Assembly (NCBI GenBank): GCA_029266295.1
Contig: JAQSXD010000069.1
Coordinates: forward strand, 1-11,493
From: Bacillota bacterium
GTDB lineage: Bacteria > Bacillota > Clostridia > Peptostreptococcales > Anaerovoracaceae
DNA length: 11,493 nucleotides
Direction of reading: 5' to 3'
Part shown: piece after piece, positions 1 through 7,131 of the stretch
How positions within the stretch are numbered: the first letter of the stretch is position 1
Layout: each line of letters begins with the position of its first letter
Translations under genes and position numbers: made by a program
Notes under the pieces: model-generated
What the model was told of the DNA's origin: nothing
Databases searched by the model: none
Seen by the model: the letters and a program-made list of their open reading frames with translations, nothing else

Positions 1-1
1 T

Positions 2-973
2 CAGGAGCAGCTGAACGCCGCTGTACCGAATCTCAGAGTATTCGCAAGAGTATCGCCTGAAAATAAGGTCATGATTGTAAACGCCTTCCGATCCCACGGG
101 CATATTGTTTCCATGACCGGTGACGGCGTAAACGATGCTCCTTCGCTGAAGGCAGCAGACATTGGCGTTGCAATGGGAATCACCGGCACAGACGTTGCCA
201 AGGGTGCTGCGGATATGGTACTCACCGACGATAATTTCGCAACGATCCAGAAAGCCATTGAAGAAGGGCGAAATATCTATAATAACATCAAGAAGTCTGT
301 ACTATTCCTGCTTTCTTCCAACCTTGGTGAAATTATCACCATGTTTGTTGCAATCATTGCAGGCCTTGCATCCCCGCTTAAAGCGATTCATATCCTTTGG
401 GTCAATCTGATCACAGACTCTCTGCCCGGTCTGGCACTGGGAGTGGATACAGGAGATCCGGACATCATGAAGCAGGCTCCAAGAGATCCAAAAGAAAGTC
501 TCTTTGCGAACGGAGGCCTCGCAATCACCATATTCTTTGGCTGTATTATCGGCGGAATCACTCTGGCTGCATTTCTTGCAACACCGGTATCAATGCTTCT
601 GGATGCAGGGCAGGCGATTACCCTTGCAAATCTAGAAGCAGTGATGGCAGATGGAAGCATTTATGTACAGTGTCAGACCTACGCATTCACGACCCTTGCT
701 GTTTCACAGCTGTTTAACGCCATCGGCATGAGAAATCTGAACCGATCCATATTCCGTTTCAACCATCTGGAAAACAGGATGATGATCATTGCGTTCATTG
801 TGGGAATGCTGCTTCAGGTGGCCGTAACGGAAATCGATGTGCTCATCGAGGTGTTTGGAACAATGGAACTGAGCCTCAGAGAATGGCTCTCACTGATCGC
901 ATTGTCCACCGCACCGCTCTGGTTCCATGAACTGTTTGTTCTCGTTAAGTTCTTAAAGAAAAAAACAGCTTAA
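2..973 (+). CDS. P-type (P2A, SERCA-like) calcium-transporting ATPase, C-terminal part, 5' end outside window
   Basis: The frame is open from base 2 and ends at TAA 971-973, leaving 323 residues of a membrane pump that would use ATP to expel cations, most likely Ca2+. The visible part starts at the end of the P domain: FARVSPENK, then the hinge motif TGDGVNDAP (visible residues 39-47) with the Mg-binding aspartates. The C-terminal bundle M5-M10 follows. By eye against SERCA, M5 keeps N and E of SSNLGE (about 107 and 110), and M6 keeps N, T and D of WVNLITDSLP (135, 138, 139). These are the Ca ligands N768, E771, N796, T799 and D800. The M8 glutamate (SERCA E908) appears to be Leu in the NAIGMRNLNRS segment, so perhaps only one Ca site is complete. 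The phosphorylation site DKTGT and M4 lie outside the window. The family call is firm. Ca2+ specificity is inferred from M5/M6. The gene ends before a terminator and is convergent with the lysine operon. Confidence 0.93.
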   Translation, partial: QEQLNAAVPNLRVFARVSPENKVMIVNAFRSHGHIVSMTGDGVNDAPSLKAADIGVAMGITGTDVAKGAADMVLTDDNFATIQKAIEEGRNIYNNIKKSVLFLLSSNLGEIITMFVAIIAGLASPLKAIHILWVNLITDSLPGLALGVDTGDPDIMKQAPRDPKESLFANGGLAITIFFGCIIGGITLAAFLATPVSMLLDAGQAITLANLEAVMADGSIYVQCQTYAFTTLAVSQLFNAIGMRNLNRSIFRFNHLENRMMIIAFIVGMLLQVAVTEIDVLIEVFGTMELSLREWLSLIALSTAPLWFHELFVLVKFLKKKTA

Positions 974-1034
974 TATGAAGTAATAGCAGGCAAGAAAAAC
1001 AAAACGATCTTGATAGAAGAATAAATGAAAAGAA

Positions 1035-1079
1035 GATGCTCAGCAACAGCTTCGAATCTGTGTTGAGCATCTCTTTTTT
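1035..1079. terminator. Bidirectional intrinsic terminator between the ATPase gene and dapH
   Basis: GATGCTCA at 1035-1042 pairs with TGAGCATC at 1064-1071. The stem continues inward through GCAACAG against CTGTGT, with one bulged A and one G-U pair, and closes a loop of about 8 nt. On the plus strand it is followed by TCTTTTTT (1072-1079), ending the ATPase transcript. On the minus strand it is followed by TTCTTTTCATTTATTC, so it can also end the lysine operon about 50 bases after the dapH stop. The rest of 974-1118 holds no gene that I can see. Confidence 0.9.
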
Positions 1080-1118
1080 GGCGATTGGTAAAGCTTGTCC
1101 ACTTTTTAAAAGTCGTTA

Positions 1119-1811
1119 TTACAGCTGACGAAGCGCTTCTACAAGAGCTGTCTTTTCCTTCGCTTTTGCATCCTTCGTTTTTATGATTCTCGCTGGTACA
1201 CCGGCGACAACAGCGTTCTCTGGAACGTCTTCAATGACAACTGCTCCTGCCGCGACAACAGCGCCTTTTCCCACACGGATTCCTTCCAGAACCACTGCAT
1301 TGGCCCCGATGACCACGTCATCCTCAACGATGACCGGCAGCGCACTGGGAGGCTCAATGACGCCTGCAAGGACGCAGCCTGCGCCGATATGACAGTTCTT
1401 TCCTACTGTAGCTCTTCCTCCGAGGACAACATTCATATCGATCATGGTACCGTCGCCGATTTCTGCTCCGATGTTGATAACTGCCCCCATCATGATCACA
1501 ACATGCTCTCCGATTTTAACATGCTCTCTGATGATGGCACCGGGTTCAATTCTTGCATTCAGGTTTTTCACATCCAGCAGCGGTATTGCTGAATTTCTTC
1601 GATCGCTTTCCACGACGATATCTTCTATTTCTTCCGCATACTGCTCCAGCACCGGCCTGATGTCAGACCATTCTCCAAAGATGATCCTGTCACTGCTGCC
1701 GAATACTATGCAGTTCTCGAAAGGGAGAGGGCTCCGTTCCTTTATATAAACCTTAACGGGAGTCTTCTTCTCTGCGTTGCTGATATACTGTATAATTTCT
1801 TTTGCATTCAT
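1119..1811 (-). CDS. dapH: 2,3,4,5-tetrahydropyridine-2,6-dicarboxylate N-acetyltransferase (tetrahydrodipicolinate N-acetyltransferase)
   Basis: The enzyme transfers acetyl from acetyl-CoA to tetrahydrodipicolinate, the step that commits the cell to the acetylase branch of lysine/DAP synthesis. The 230-residue length fits the family (about 235 aa). An N-terminal alpha/beta part (1-85) is followed by a left-handed beta-helix of hexapeptide repeats (about 86-210), with turns such as IGDGTM, VGKNCHIGAG, IGANAVV and VGKGAVVAAGAVV, ending in the usual VAGVPARI. The loop VIEPPSALPVIVEDDVVIG is typical of DapH and separates it from the succinyl-transferring DapD. The start is supported by AGAGGTG about 6 bases upstream, and the ATG overlaps the dapB stop as ATGA (1808-1811), implying translational coupling. 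It is the last gene of the operon, before the 1035-1079 terminator. In this branch the cell also needs an aminotransferase and a deacetylase. Confidence 0.95.
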   Translation of the reverse strand: MNAKEIIQYISNAEKKTPVKVYIKERSPLPFENCIVFGSSDRIIFGEWSDIRPVLEQYAEEIEDIVVESDRRNSAIPLLDVKNLNARIEPGAIIREHVKIGEHVVIMMGAVINIGAEIGDGTMIDMNVVLGGRATVGKNCHIGAGCVLAGVIEPPSALPVIVEDDVVIGANAVVLEGIRVGKGAVVAAGAVVIEDVPENAVVAGVPARIIKTKDAKAKEKTALVEALRQL

Positions 1812-2560
1812 TCTGTCACCTCTTTTTTAAATAACACGTCGTTCATATCGTATAAGTCTGGATTTTTGCCTGCGGCAAATTTTGCTGCCTGAACTGCTCC
1901 GGTCGCGAAAATCTGCCTGGAGTGGGCCTGATGGGTAATCTCAAGGATTTCATCCTCACCTGCAAAAAGAACGGTATGTTCTCCTGCAATGGTTCCTCCC
2001 CTTACGGAGTGGATTCCAATTTCATCTCCTCGCTTGCCAAAACCCTCTCTGCCGTATTTCTTTTCATATTCCCGGCCTTCTTCCACTGCCTGTAAGAGCA
2101 TTTTCGCGGTTCCGCTTGGCGAGTCCAGTTTCATTTTGTGATGTTTTTCTATAATTTCAATATCAAAAACATCCCTTAAAACCGGCGTAATCTGCCGGAG
2201 TACCTGCTGAAACACAGTGATGCCCAATGAAAAGTTCGCTGTATAAACGACCGCTACCTTTTGAGACAATTCTTTAATCTCCTCGATCTGCTCCGCAGAG
2301 TATCCCGTGGTTGCAAATACCACCGGGGTATGATTTTTCTCTGCGGAGGATGCGATCATATCAAGATTGGAGGGATGGCTAAAATCGATGATTACGTCAA
2401 GCTTACCGTCGATTTGACTGAGATCACTGTTATATTCCGGACTGACGATTCCCGCGCATTCCACTCCACCGGTTTTTTCGATTGTTTCCTTGACAAGACG
2501 GCCCATTCTGCCATATCCCACAAGCCCAATTTTTAATGTTTCCTGTCTGTCTTTTTCCAT
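1808..2560 (-). CDS. dapB: 4-hydroxy-tetrahydrodipicolinate reductase
   Basis: DapB reduces the DapA product with NAD(P)H to tetrahydrodipicolinate in the cytosol. The 250-residue length is normal. The N-terminal Rossmann domain shows the nucleotide-binding loop GLVGYGRMGR (12-21), then DFSHPSN (59-65) and ATTGYS (83-88). The C-terminal domain has the signature EKHHKMKLDSPSGTA (138-152), where H140 and K144 match the catalytic His and Lys of E. coli DapB (H159, K163). SVRGGTIAGEHTV (185-197) is also typical. The ATG at 2560 has AAGGA 7 bases upstream. The 3' end overlaps dapH by four bases. Upstream, a 106-base gap separates it from dapA, the longest gap in this otherwise tight operon. It contains a small hairpin (CAGCCT 2595-2600 / AGGCTG 2610-2615) but no T-tract and no convincing promoter. 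Confidence 0.96.
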   Translation of the reverse strand: MEKDRQETLKIGLVGYGRMGRLVKETIEKTGGVECAGIVSPEYNSDLSQIDGKLDVIIDFSHPSNLDMIASSAEKNHTPVVFATTGYSAEQIEEIKELSQKVAVVYTANFSLGITVFQQVLRQITPVLRDVFDIEIIEKHHKMKLDSPSGTAKMLLQAVEEGREYEKKYGREGFGKRGDEIGIHSVRGGTIAGEHTVLFAGEDEILEITHQAHSRQIFATGAVQAAKFAAGKNPDLYDMNDVLFKKEVTE

Positions 2561-2666
2561 TCCAATTTCCTTTTCTATGCTAGACCACTGTAATCAGCCT
2601 GTCAGTATGAGGCTGCTGCAAGCAACCGTTCCTATCTTAAGACCATCGTATGCAGCCTTCCCTATA

Positions 2667-3563
2667 TCAAACTGCCGTCAGCAATCTTTTCTGGTCATAA
2701 AGAATCTGCATTGTTTTAATCAGGTATGCCCTTGCATCTTCATCCATTTCGTAAAGAGGAAGGCGATATTTTCCTACGCCCATATCCATCACATTCATCG
2801 CTTCCTTGATAGGAATAGGATTTGTCTCAATAAACAGCGCATTGATAAAGTCCAAATATTTCAGCTGGATTTCTTTTGCAAGATTCACATCGCCTTCAAG
2901 ATAAGCTGTTGCAAGCCGATGCATCTCACCGGGAATGATGTTTGCCGCCACTGAGATGACTCCTGATCCGCCGACGGACATCAAGGGCACAATCATATCG
3001 TCGTTGCCGGAATAAAGAGCAAAGTTCTCATCCGTAAGCCGTGCGATTTTCGCTACAAAAGAAATATCACCGCTTGCTTCTTTTATCCCTGCAATATTCT
3101 TATGCTGACTGAGCTCTTTCAATGCCTCGTAAGTAAGACTGCAGCCTGTTCTTCCCGGAACATTATATAAGATTACGGGGATGGAAACCGCATCTGCGAT
3201 TTCAGTGAAATGGTGGATCATACCGGCCTTATTAGTTTTATTATAATAGGGGGTGATGACCAGGAGGCCGTCTGCTCCCATCTTCTCATATTTGATGCTC
3301 TGCTCTTTGGCAACCAGCGTATTGTTGGAGCCGCTTCCCACGATGATAGGGATTCTTTTCTCTGCGGCTTCGATGGAAACCTCCACAATCTTATCTCTTT
3401 CGGTAACTGTAAGCGCAGGCGTTTCCGCAGTGGTACCCAAAATGCAGATTCCGTCGGTACCTTCTTCGATATGCCAGTGAATCAATTCACGGATCTTATC
3501 GTAATTCACGCTTCCGTCTTCGTAAAAAGGCGTAATTAACGCTACTATCGATCCTCTAATCAT
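2667..3563 (-). CDS. dapA: 4-hydroxy-tetrahydrodipicolinate synthase
   Basis: DapA condenses pyruvate with aspartate semialdehyde, the first step unique to lysine/DAP. It is a 298-residue TIM barrel whose numbering runs parallel to E. coli DapA. T44 and T45 lie in GTTAETPAL, Y107 in PYYN, Y133 and R138 in YNVPGRTG, the Schiff-base lysine is K161 in GIKEASGD, and N248 is in NPIPIK. The GTTGE motif carries Ala at position 46 instead of Gly. By eye the E. coli lysine-inhibition residues H53, H56 and E84 are V, R and V here, so feedback inhibition by lysine is probably absent (inference), as reported for several Gram-positive DapA enzymes. The ATG has AAGGGAG 8 bases upstream, directly after the dapF stop. 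The 15-base gap argues for co-transcription. The sequence fits DapA better than other aldolases of the same fold, and the operon context settles it. Confidence 0.96.
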   Translation of the reverse strand: MIRGSIVALITPFYEDGSVNYDKIRELIHWHIEEGTDGICILGTTAETPALTVTERDKIVEVSIEAAEKRIPIIVGSGSNNTLVAKEQSIKYEKMGADGLLVITPYYNKTNKAGMIHHFTEIADAVSIPVILYNVPGRTGCSLTYEALKELSQHKNIAGIKEASGDISFVAKIARLTDENFALYSGNDDMIVPLMSVGGSGVISVAANIIPGEMHRLATAYLEGDVNLAKEIQLKYLDFINALFIETNPIPIKEAMNVMDMGVGKYRLPLYEMDEDARAYLIKTMQILYDQKRLLTAV

Positions 3564-3578
3564 AGGTATTTCTCCCTT

Positions 3579-4397
3579 CTATTCTTCAAAACACCCCTGC
3601 CCGACCTTCACTGCCGGACCGGTCATCATAACTTCATCATCATATCTTTGACTGATATGCAGCGTACCAAGCGGGAGCAGCACGTCGGTTTCCCTGCTGC
3701 ATTTCCCTTCCAAAACACCGATCACAACACTGGCACAGGCACCGGTTCCGCAGGCATAGGTCATTCCTGCTCCCCGTTCATAGGTCATAAGTTTCAATGT
3801 TTTCTCATCCATGACCTGAACCATATTGACATTGGTTTTTTCGGTAAAAATAGGATGTTCACAGAGTTCCTTGCCCAATCGTTCCAGATCCTCTTCATTC
3901 AGATCCTCAAGCCATACAACGGTGTGAATGGTTCCCATAAAGCAGCTGCTTACTGTAATCTGTCTATTTTCTAGTGAAATGTTCTGTTTCAGGAAGGTTT
4001 CTTTCTCCGTTTTAATCCCGCAGCGCTCTGGATCAAAATCTGGTTTTCCCATGTTGATTTCAACTTGAAAAGGTTCCCGGCAAACCACTTTGACTCCCAT
4101 GATTCCTGCCAGCGTAACCACTTCATATTCCTCGTCAAGGCAGAGTCCTTCATCATAGCAGAACTTGGCAAAACACCGAATCCCGTTCCCGCACATGGGA
4201 GCACGGCTCCCATCACTGTTATAGTAAACCATCTCCAAAGGATTTGTTCTGACGATGATCAATCCGTCGGCTCCAATTCCCATGGTTCTGTGGCAAATCT
4301 GCACAGCCAGCGCCGGATAGTCCCGATCACCTGCGGTTTTTTCTGAGAGGAGGATGAAGTCGTTGCCGCAGCCGTGATACTTGGTAAAAGCAATCAT
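3579..4397 (-). CDS. dapF: Diaminopimelate epimerase
   Basis: DapF interconverts LL- and meso-diaminopimelate by a two-cysteine acid/base mechanism without a cofactor. It supplies meso-DAP to the cell wall and to LysA. The length is 272 residues, normal for the family. The N-terminal half has HGCGNDF (8-14), YNSDGS (59-64) and the first catalytic cysteine C69 in MCGNGIRCF. The C-terminal half has N191, YERGAGM (206-212) and the second cysteine C216 in YACGTGACAS. An oddity: the usual substrate-loop MGNPH reads MGTIH here (154-158), replacing the conserved Asn-Pro with Thr-Ile. The ATG lies only 2 bases after the lysC stop and I see no good Shine-Dalgarno sequence, so translation probably depends on ribosomes finishing lysC. 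dapA follows after 15 bases. Confidence 0.95.
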   Translation of the reverse strand: MIAFTKYHGCGNDFILLSEKTAGDRDYPALAVQICHRTMGIGADGLIIVRTNPLEMVYYNSDGSRAPMCGNGIRCFAKFCYDEGLCLDEEYEVVTLAGIMGVKVVCREPFQVEINMGKPDFDPERCGIKTEKETFLKQNISLENRQITVSSCFMGTIHTVVWLEDLNEEDLERLGKELCEHPIFTEKTNVNMVQVMDEKTLKLMTYERGAGMTYACGTGACASVVIGVLEGKCSRETDVLLPLGTLHISQRYDDEVMMTGPAVKVGQGCFEE

Positions 4398-4399
4398 GA

Positions 4400-4885
4400 C
4401 TAGAGACCAAAAGCTTCACACAAAGCGATCACTGCTTTTATTTTTTCATCTCTGTTCACGGTGACGGAAATTGAGATTTCCGAAGTTGTGATCTGATAAT
4501 ACATGATGCCTTCCTGTGCAAGAATTGAGAACACCTTGCTGGCTACGCCGGTTGCTGTTGCCATTCCTACACCTACCAAAGAGAGAATGGAAAGGTTCGG
4601 CTGCTTCTCAATGGTAATCTCACTGAGCAGTTCGTGATTTTCAATAGCGCGATCGAGATCCTTGGACTGAGCGTCTGTACAGCTGAAGGAAACGGTGCAT
4701 GTATTGTCTGCCGAAGTCTGCTTTGAGATCATATCCACATTGATATGCAGATCAGCCAGAAGCTGAAACAGCTTGGCGATAGCAACACCGTCGTTGGCAA
4801 TCCCTCTCAGTGAATAGATCGAGCAATCGTCTGATATACTAATACCGGTAACCGGCATGTCTTCAATATAAATGCTATCATTCAT
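4400..4885 (-). CDS. Candidate internal translation product of lysC: aspartokinase beta (regulatory) subunit
   Basis: Codon 241 of lysC is ATG (4885-4883) and would begin a 161-residue in-frame protein made of the two ACT domains. AAAGGGA (4901-4895) lies upstream with 9 bases to the ATG. Established knowledge: Bacillus subtilis lysC makes an alpha subunit and a shorter beta subunit of about 160 residues from an internal in-frame start, and they assemble as alpha2beta2. Position, length and ribosome site match that arrangement here. That the product is really made is inference. Confidence 0.5.
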   Translation of the reverse strand: MNDSIYIEDMPVTGISISDDCSIYSLRGIANDGVAIAKLFQLLADLHINVDMISKQTSADNTCTVSFSCTDAQSKDLDRAIENHELLSEITIEKQPNLSILSLVGVGMATATGVASKVFSILAQEGIMYYQITTSEISISVTVNRDEKIKAVIALCEAFGL

Positions 4886-5605
4886 AACGTAAGTTCCCTT
4901 TCTTTCATTACCTTCTAAAGATTTACCAATATATACTTTTACATTATATTTTTTAGCGATCTCCACGCTTCTGGTTTCCAGTATGCCTGCGCCTGTAGAT
5001 GCCAGTTCCATCATTTCATCATACGTAATCTGATCCAGCTTTTTCGCCTTAGGATAAATTTTGGGGTCCGCCGTAAAAATTGCATCCACATCGGAATAGA
5101 TTTCACAATCCCAACCCAGCTGCGCCGCTATGGCTACCGCCGTGATATCAGAACCGCCCCGGCCCAATGTGGTGATATCGCCGCCTTCGCTGATCCCCTG
5201 AAAGCCTGTGAGCACCACTACCTTGCCTTCTTTGAGAAACTGTTCGGTACGCTCCGTATTGATTTCCTTGATCTTCGCTTTTGAGTGATGATCGGTCGTA
5301 ATGAATCCGGATTGAAATCCGGTCATGGATACTGCGGGAACATCGAGATTTTGGAGCGCGATGGCCAAAAGTGCAACAGTTTTTTGTTCCCCTGTCGCTA
5401 GCAGCGCATCCAGCTCTCTTTTGGGGATCTCGCTTCCAGCCTCATGGGCAAGAGCGATCAATTCATCTGTGGTTCCTCCCATGGCACTTGCAACTACGAC
5501 GATTCCATCTCCCTCTTTTCGAAAGGATGCAATGTGCCTTGCAACTGCACGAATTTTCTCTATACTATCCAGGCTGGTTCCGCCATATTTTTGGACTACG
5601 TTCAT
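4400..5605 (-). CDS. lysC: Aspartate kinase (aspartokinase), monofunctional, with tandem ACT domains
   Basis: LysC phosphorylates aspartate, the entry step to lysine, threonine and methionine. It has 401 residues, like the Bacillus lysine-sensitive isozyme. The kinase domain (1 to about 230) has VQKYGGTS (4-11), GEQKTVALLA (72-81) and GGDITTLGRGGSD (141-153). Two ACT domains follow, about 252-325 and 338-401, with LSLVGVGMATATGV marking the second. They would bind an end-product amino acid, probably lysine given the operon. AGGAGG sits 8 bases before the ATG, the best ribosome site in the operon. The start overlaps the lysA stop as ATGA (5602-5605). An internal ATG at codon 241 with its own AAAGGGA may give a separate beta subunit (listed separately). 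There is no homoserine dehydrogenase fusion. Confidence 0.96.
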   Translation of the reverse strand: MNVVQKYGGTSLDSIEKIRAVARHIASFRKEGDGIVVVASAMGGTTDELIALAHEAGSEIPKRELDALLATGEQKTVALLAIALQNLDVPAVSMTGFQSGFITTDHHSKAKIKEINTERTEQFLKEGKVVVLTGFQGISEGGDITTLGRGGSDITAVAIAAQLGWDCEIYSDVDAIFTADPKIYPKAKKLDQITYDEMMELASTGAGILETRSVEIAKKYNVKVYIGKSLEGNERKGTYVMNDSIYIEDMPVTGISISDDCSIYSLRGIANDGVAIAKLFQLLADLHINVDMISKQTSADNTCTVSFSCTDAQSKDLDRAIENHELLSEITIEKQPNLSILSLVGVGMATATGVASKVFSILAQEGIMYYQITTSEISISVTVNRDEKIKAVIALCEAFGL

Positions 5606-6906
5606 ATGATAACCTCCTCATTTGCTTCTAAACGCAACTGATCACTGTAGCTTTCTCTGTTTATCACGATTCGGGCTTTGCCTTGCTTGGCGAAAACCAC
5701 TGCCGGCCGGCTGATTCGGTTATAATTGTTTGCCATAGAATAACCGTATGCCCCGGTTCCGTATACGATGAGCAGATCTCCCGTTTCTGCTTTCGGAAGC
5801 ATTGCGTTTTCAATCAGGATATCCCCTGATTCACAGCATTTTCCTGCTACGGTATATTGATACTCTTTTTCTTGATCCATTTTTTCAGCAAGATCACAGT
5901 CATATCTGGCATCATACAGGGCAACTCTGATGTTGTCTGTCATTCCGCCGTCCACAAACAGGTATTCCTTATTGGGGGTTTTCTTCATAAACCCTACCTG
6001 ATAAATCGTATTTCCTGCTTCTGCAACGATGGATCTTCCGGGTTCGATCATGATCTTTTTCAGGTGCAGGTCATATTTTTGAAGCTCTTTTTCGCACTTC
6101 TTTATGATCCTGCTGCATACCTCCTGTACTTCATTGGGTTGATCCTCTTCGGTATAGCGGACACCAAATCCGCCTCCGAAATCAAGGCATTTTATTTCTA
6201 TATTATGATCTCTGTTCAGCTTTTTGATATATTTAATTAAGCGCTCAATCACTGCATCATATGCTCTCAGGTCAAAGATCTGCGATCCGATGTGGGCATG
6301 GAATCCTGTAAAGGTAGTGTATTTGCTGTTCTTCACAAGATTGAGCATTTTCAAAATAGTCTCTTCATCATGAAACATAACACCGAATTTCGAATCAAGA
6401 TTCCCCGTAACGATATACTTATGGGTATGGGCTGTAATTCCGGGATTAATCCTAATCATAACCTCTGTTTTGCACTCCTGTAAATCTGTCAGCGCAACAA
6501 CTCGTTCACACTCCATAAGACTATCCAGCACGATGGTTTTGCATCCCAAGTCCAAAGCGAGCTTTATTTCTTCATCGGTTTTATTATTTCCGTGGAAATA
6601 AATCCGCTCCATTGGAAATCCGGCCTGCTTCGCCATATAAAGCTCCCCGCCGCTTACTACATCAAGACTGAGCCCATTTTGGTCCAGCATCTGTAGTAGC
6701 GCTTTGCAGGTAAATGCTTTTGACGCATAAATGACTTCTGTCTCAAACTGATCGGATCGGAAATAAGCCTTATAGTCAGACATCTGTTGATCCAGTTCCT
6801 TCTCATCATATACAAACAGCGGTGTTCCGCATGCTTTTGCCAGATCCGGGACCGATATGCCCCCTATTTCAAGAATTCCGTCTTTTACATTTCTTGCTTC
6901 ACTCAT
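5602..6906 (-). CDS. lysA: Diaminopimelate decarboxylase
   Basis: LysA removes CO2 from meso-DAP to give L-lysine, using pyridoxal phosphate. It has 434 residues, normal for the family. The N-terminal alanine-racemase-like barrel carries the PLP lysine K63 in YASKAF, VVSGGEL (83-89), HIGSQI (205-210), the phosphate-binding GGGFG (244-248) and EPGRS (288-292). The C-terminal beta domain has CCESGD (357-362), whose second Cys fits the active-site cysteine given by the partner subunit of the dimer, and YGTGAYGYSM (382-391). GAGGTG lies about 7 bases before the ATG at 6906. It is the first gene of the operon although it acts last in the pathway, directly downstream of the lysine riboswitch. The stop overlaps the lysC start by four bases. 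Confidence 0.97.
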   Translation of the reverse strand: MSEARNVKDGILEIGGISVPDLAKACGTPLFVYDEKELDQQMSDYKAYFRSDQFETEVIYASKAFTCKALLQMLDQNGLSLDVVSGGELYMAKQAGFPMERIYFHGNNKTDEEIKLALDLGCKTIVLDSLMECERVVALTDLQECKTEVMIRINPGITAHTHKYIVTGNLDSKFGVMFHDEETILKMLNLVKNSKYTTFTGFHAHIGSQIFDLRAYDAVIERLIKYIKKLNRDHNIEIKCLDFGGGFGVRYTEEDQPNEVQEVCSRIIKKCEKELQKYDLHLKKIMIEPGRSIVAEAGNTIYQVGFMKKTPNKEYLFVDGGMTDNIRVALYDARYDCDLAEKMDQEKEYQYTVAGKCCESGDILIENAMLPKAETGDLLIVYGTGAYGYSMANNYNRISRPAVVFAKQGKARIVINRESYSDQLRLEANEEVII

Positions 6907-7012
6907 TTTGACACCTCACGATTGCTTCCTTTGCTTAAACTATGCGATGGAATTAAATTTGATTTAAATAGATATATTTACTATTTTTTACATATTTTAA
7001 CTTTTAACATAT

Positions 7013-7039
7013 TATTAAAACCGCTTCAGCGGCTTTTTT
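7013..7039. terminator. Second short hairpin with flanking A/T tracts after the riboswitch terminator
   Basis: CCGCT (7021-7025) pairs with AGCGG (7028-7032). Reading the minus strand, the stem is preceded by AAAAAAG and followed by TTTTAATA, so it can act as a tandem or back-up terminator for the riboswitch. Reading the plus strand, it is followed by CTTTTTT and can stop transcription heading into the riboswitch from the lysA side. The stem is short (4-5 GC-rich pairs plus possible A-T extension), so strength is uncertain. Confidence 0.55.
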
Positions 7040-7048
7040 AATTGAAAA

Positions 7049-7081
7049 TAATAAAAAAGCCAGTAAGCTTCCCTTACTGAC
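7049..7081 (-). terminator. Riboswitch-controlled intrinsic terminator ahead of lysA
   Basis: On the minus strand GTCAGTAAG (7081-7073) pairs with CTTACTGGC (7067-7059): 9 pairs including one G-U, loop GGAAG. Six T and then ATTATTTT follow. It lies about 50 nt downstream of the aptamer and about 140 bases before the lysA ATG. Its 5' arm is nearly complementary to CCTTAATGAC, which starts at the last base of the aptamer (7141-7132), giving a ready antiterminator. Confidence 0.9.
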
Positions 7082-7131
7082 TCAAATAGCAACAACGCAC
7101 GCAAAAAGCGGCAGTGATGTATTTACCTATC

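Noticed and set aside
1183..1749. Long plus-strand open frames opposite dapH, with Thr/Ala/Ser-rich translations.
   Set aside because: They are antisense shadows of the beta-helix repeats of dapH and have no credible start signals or homology.
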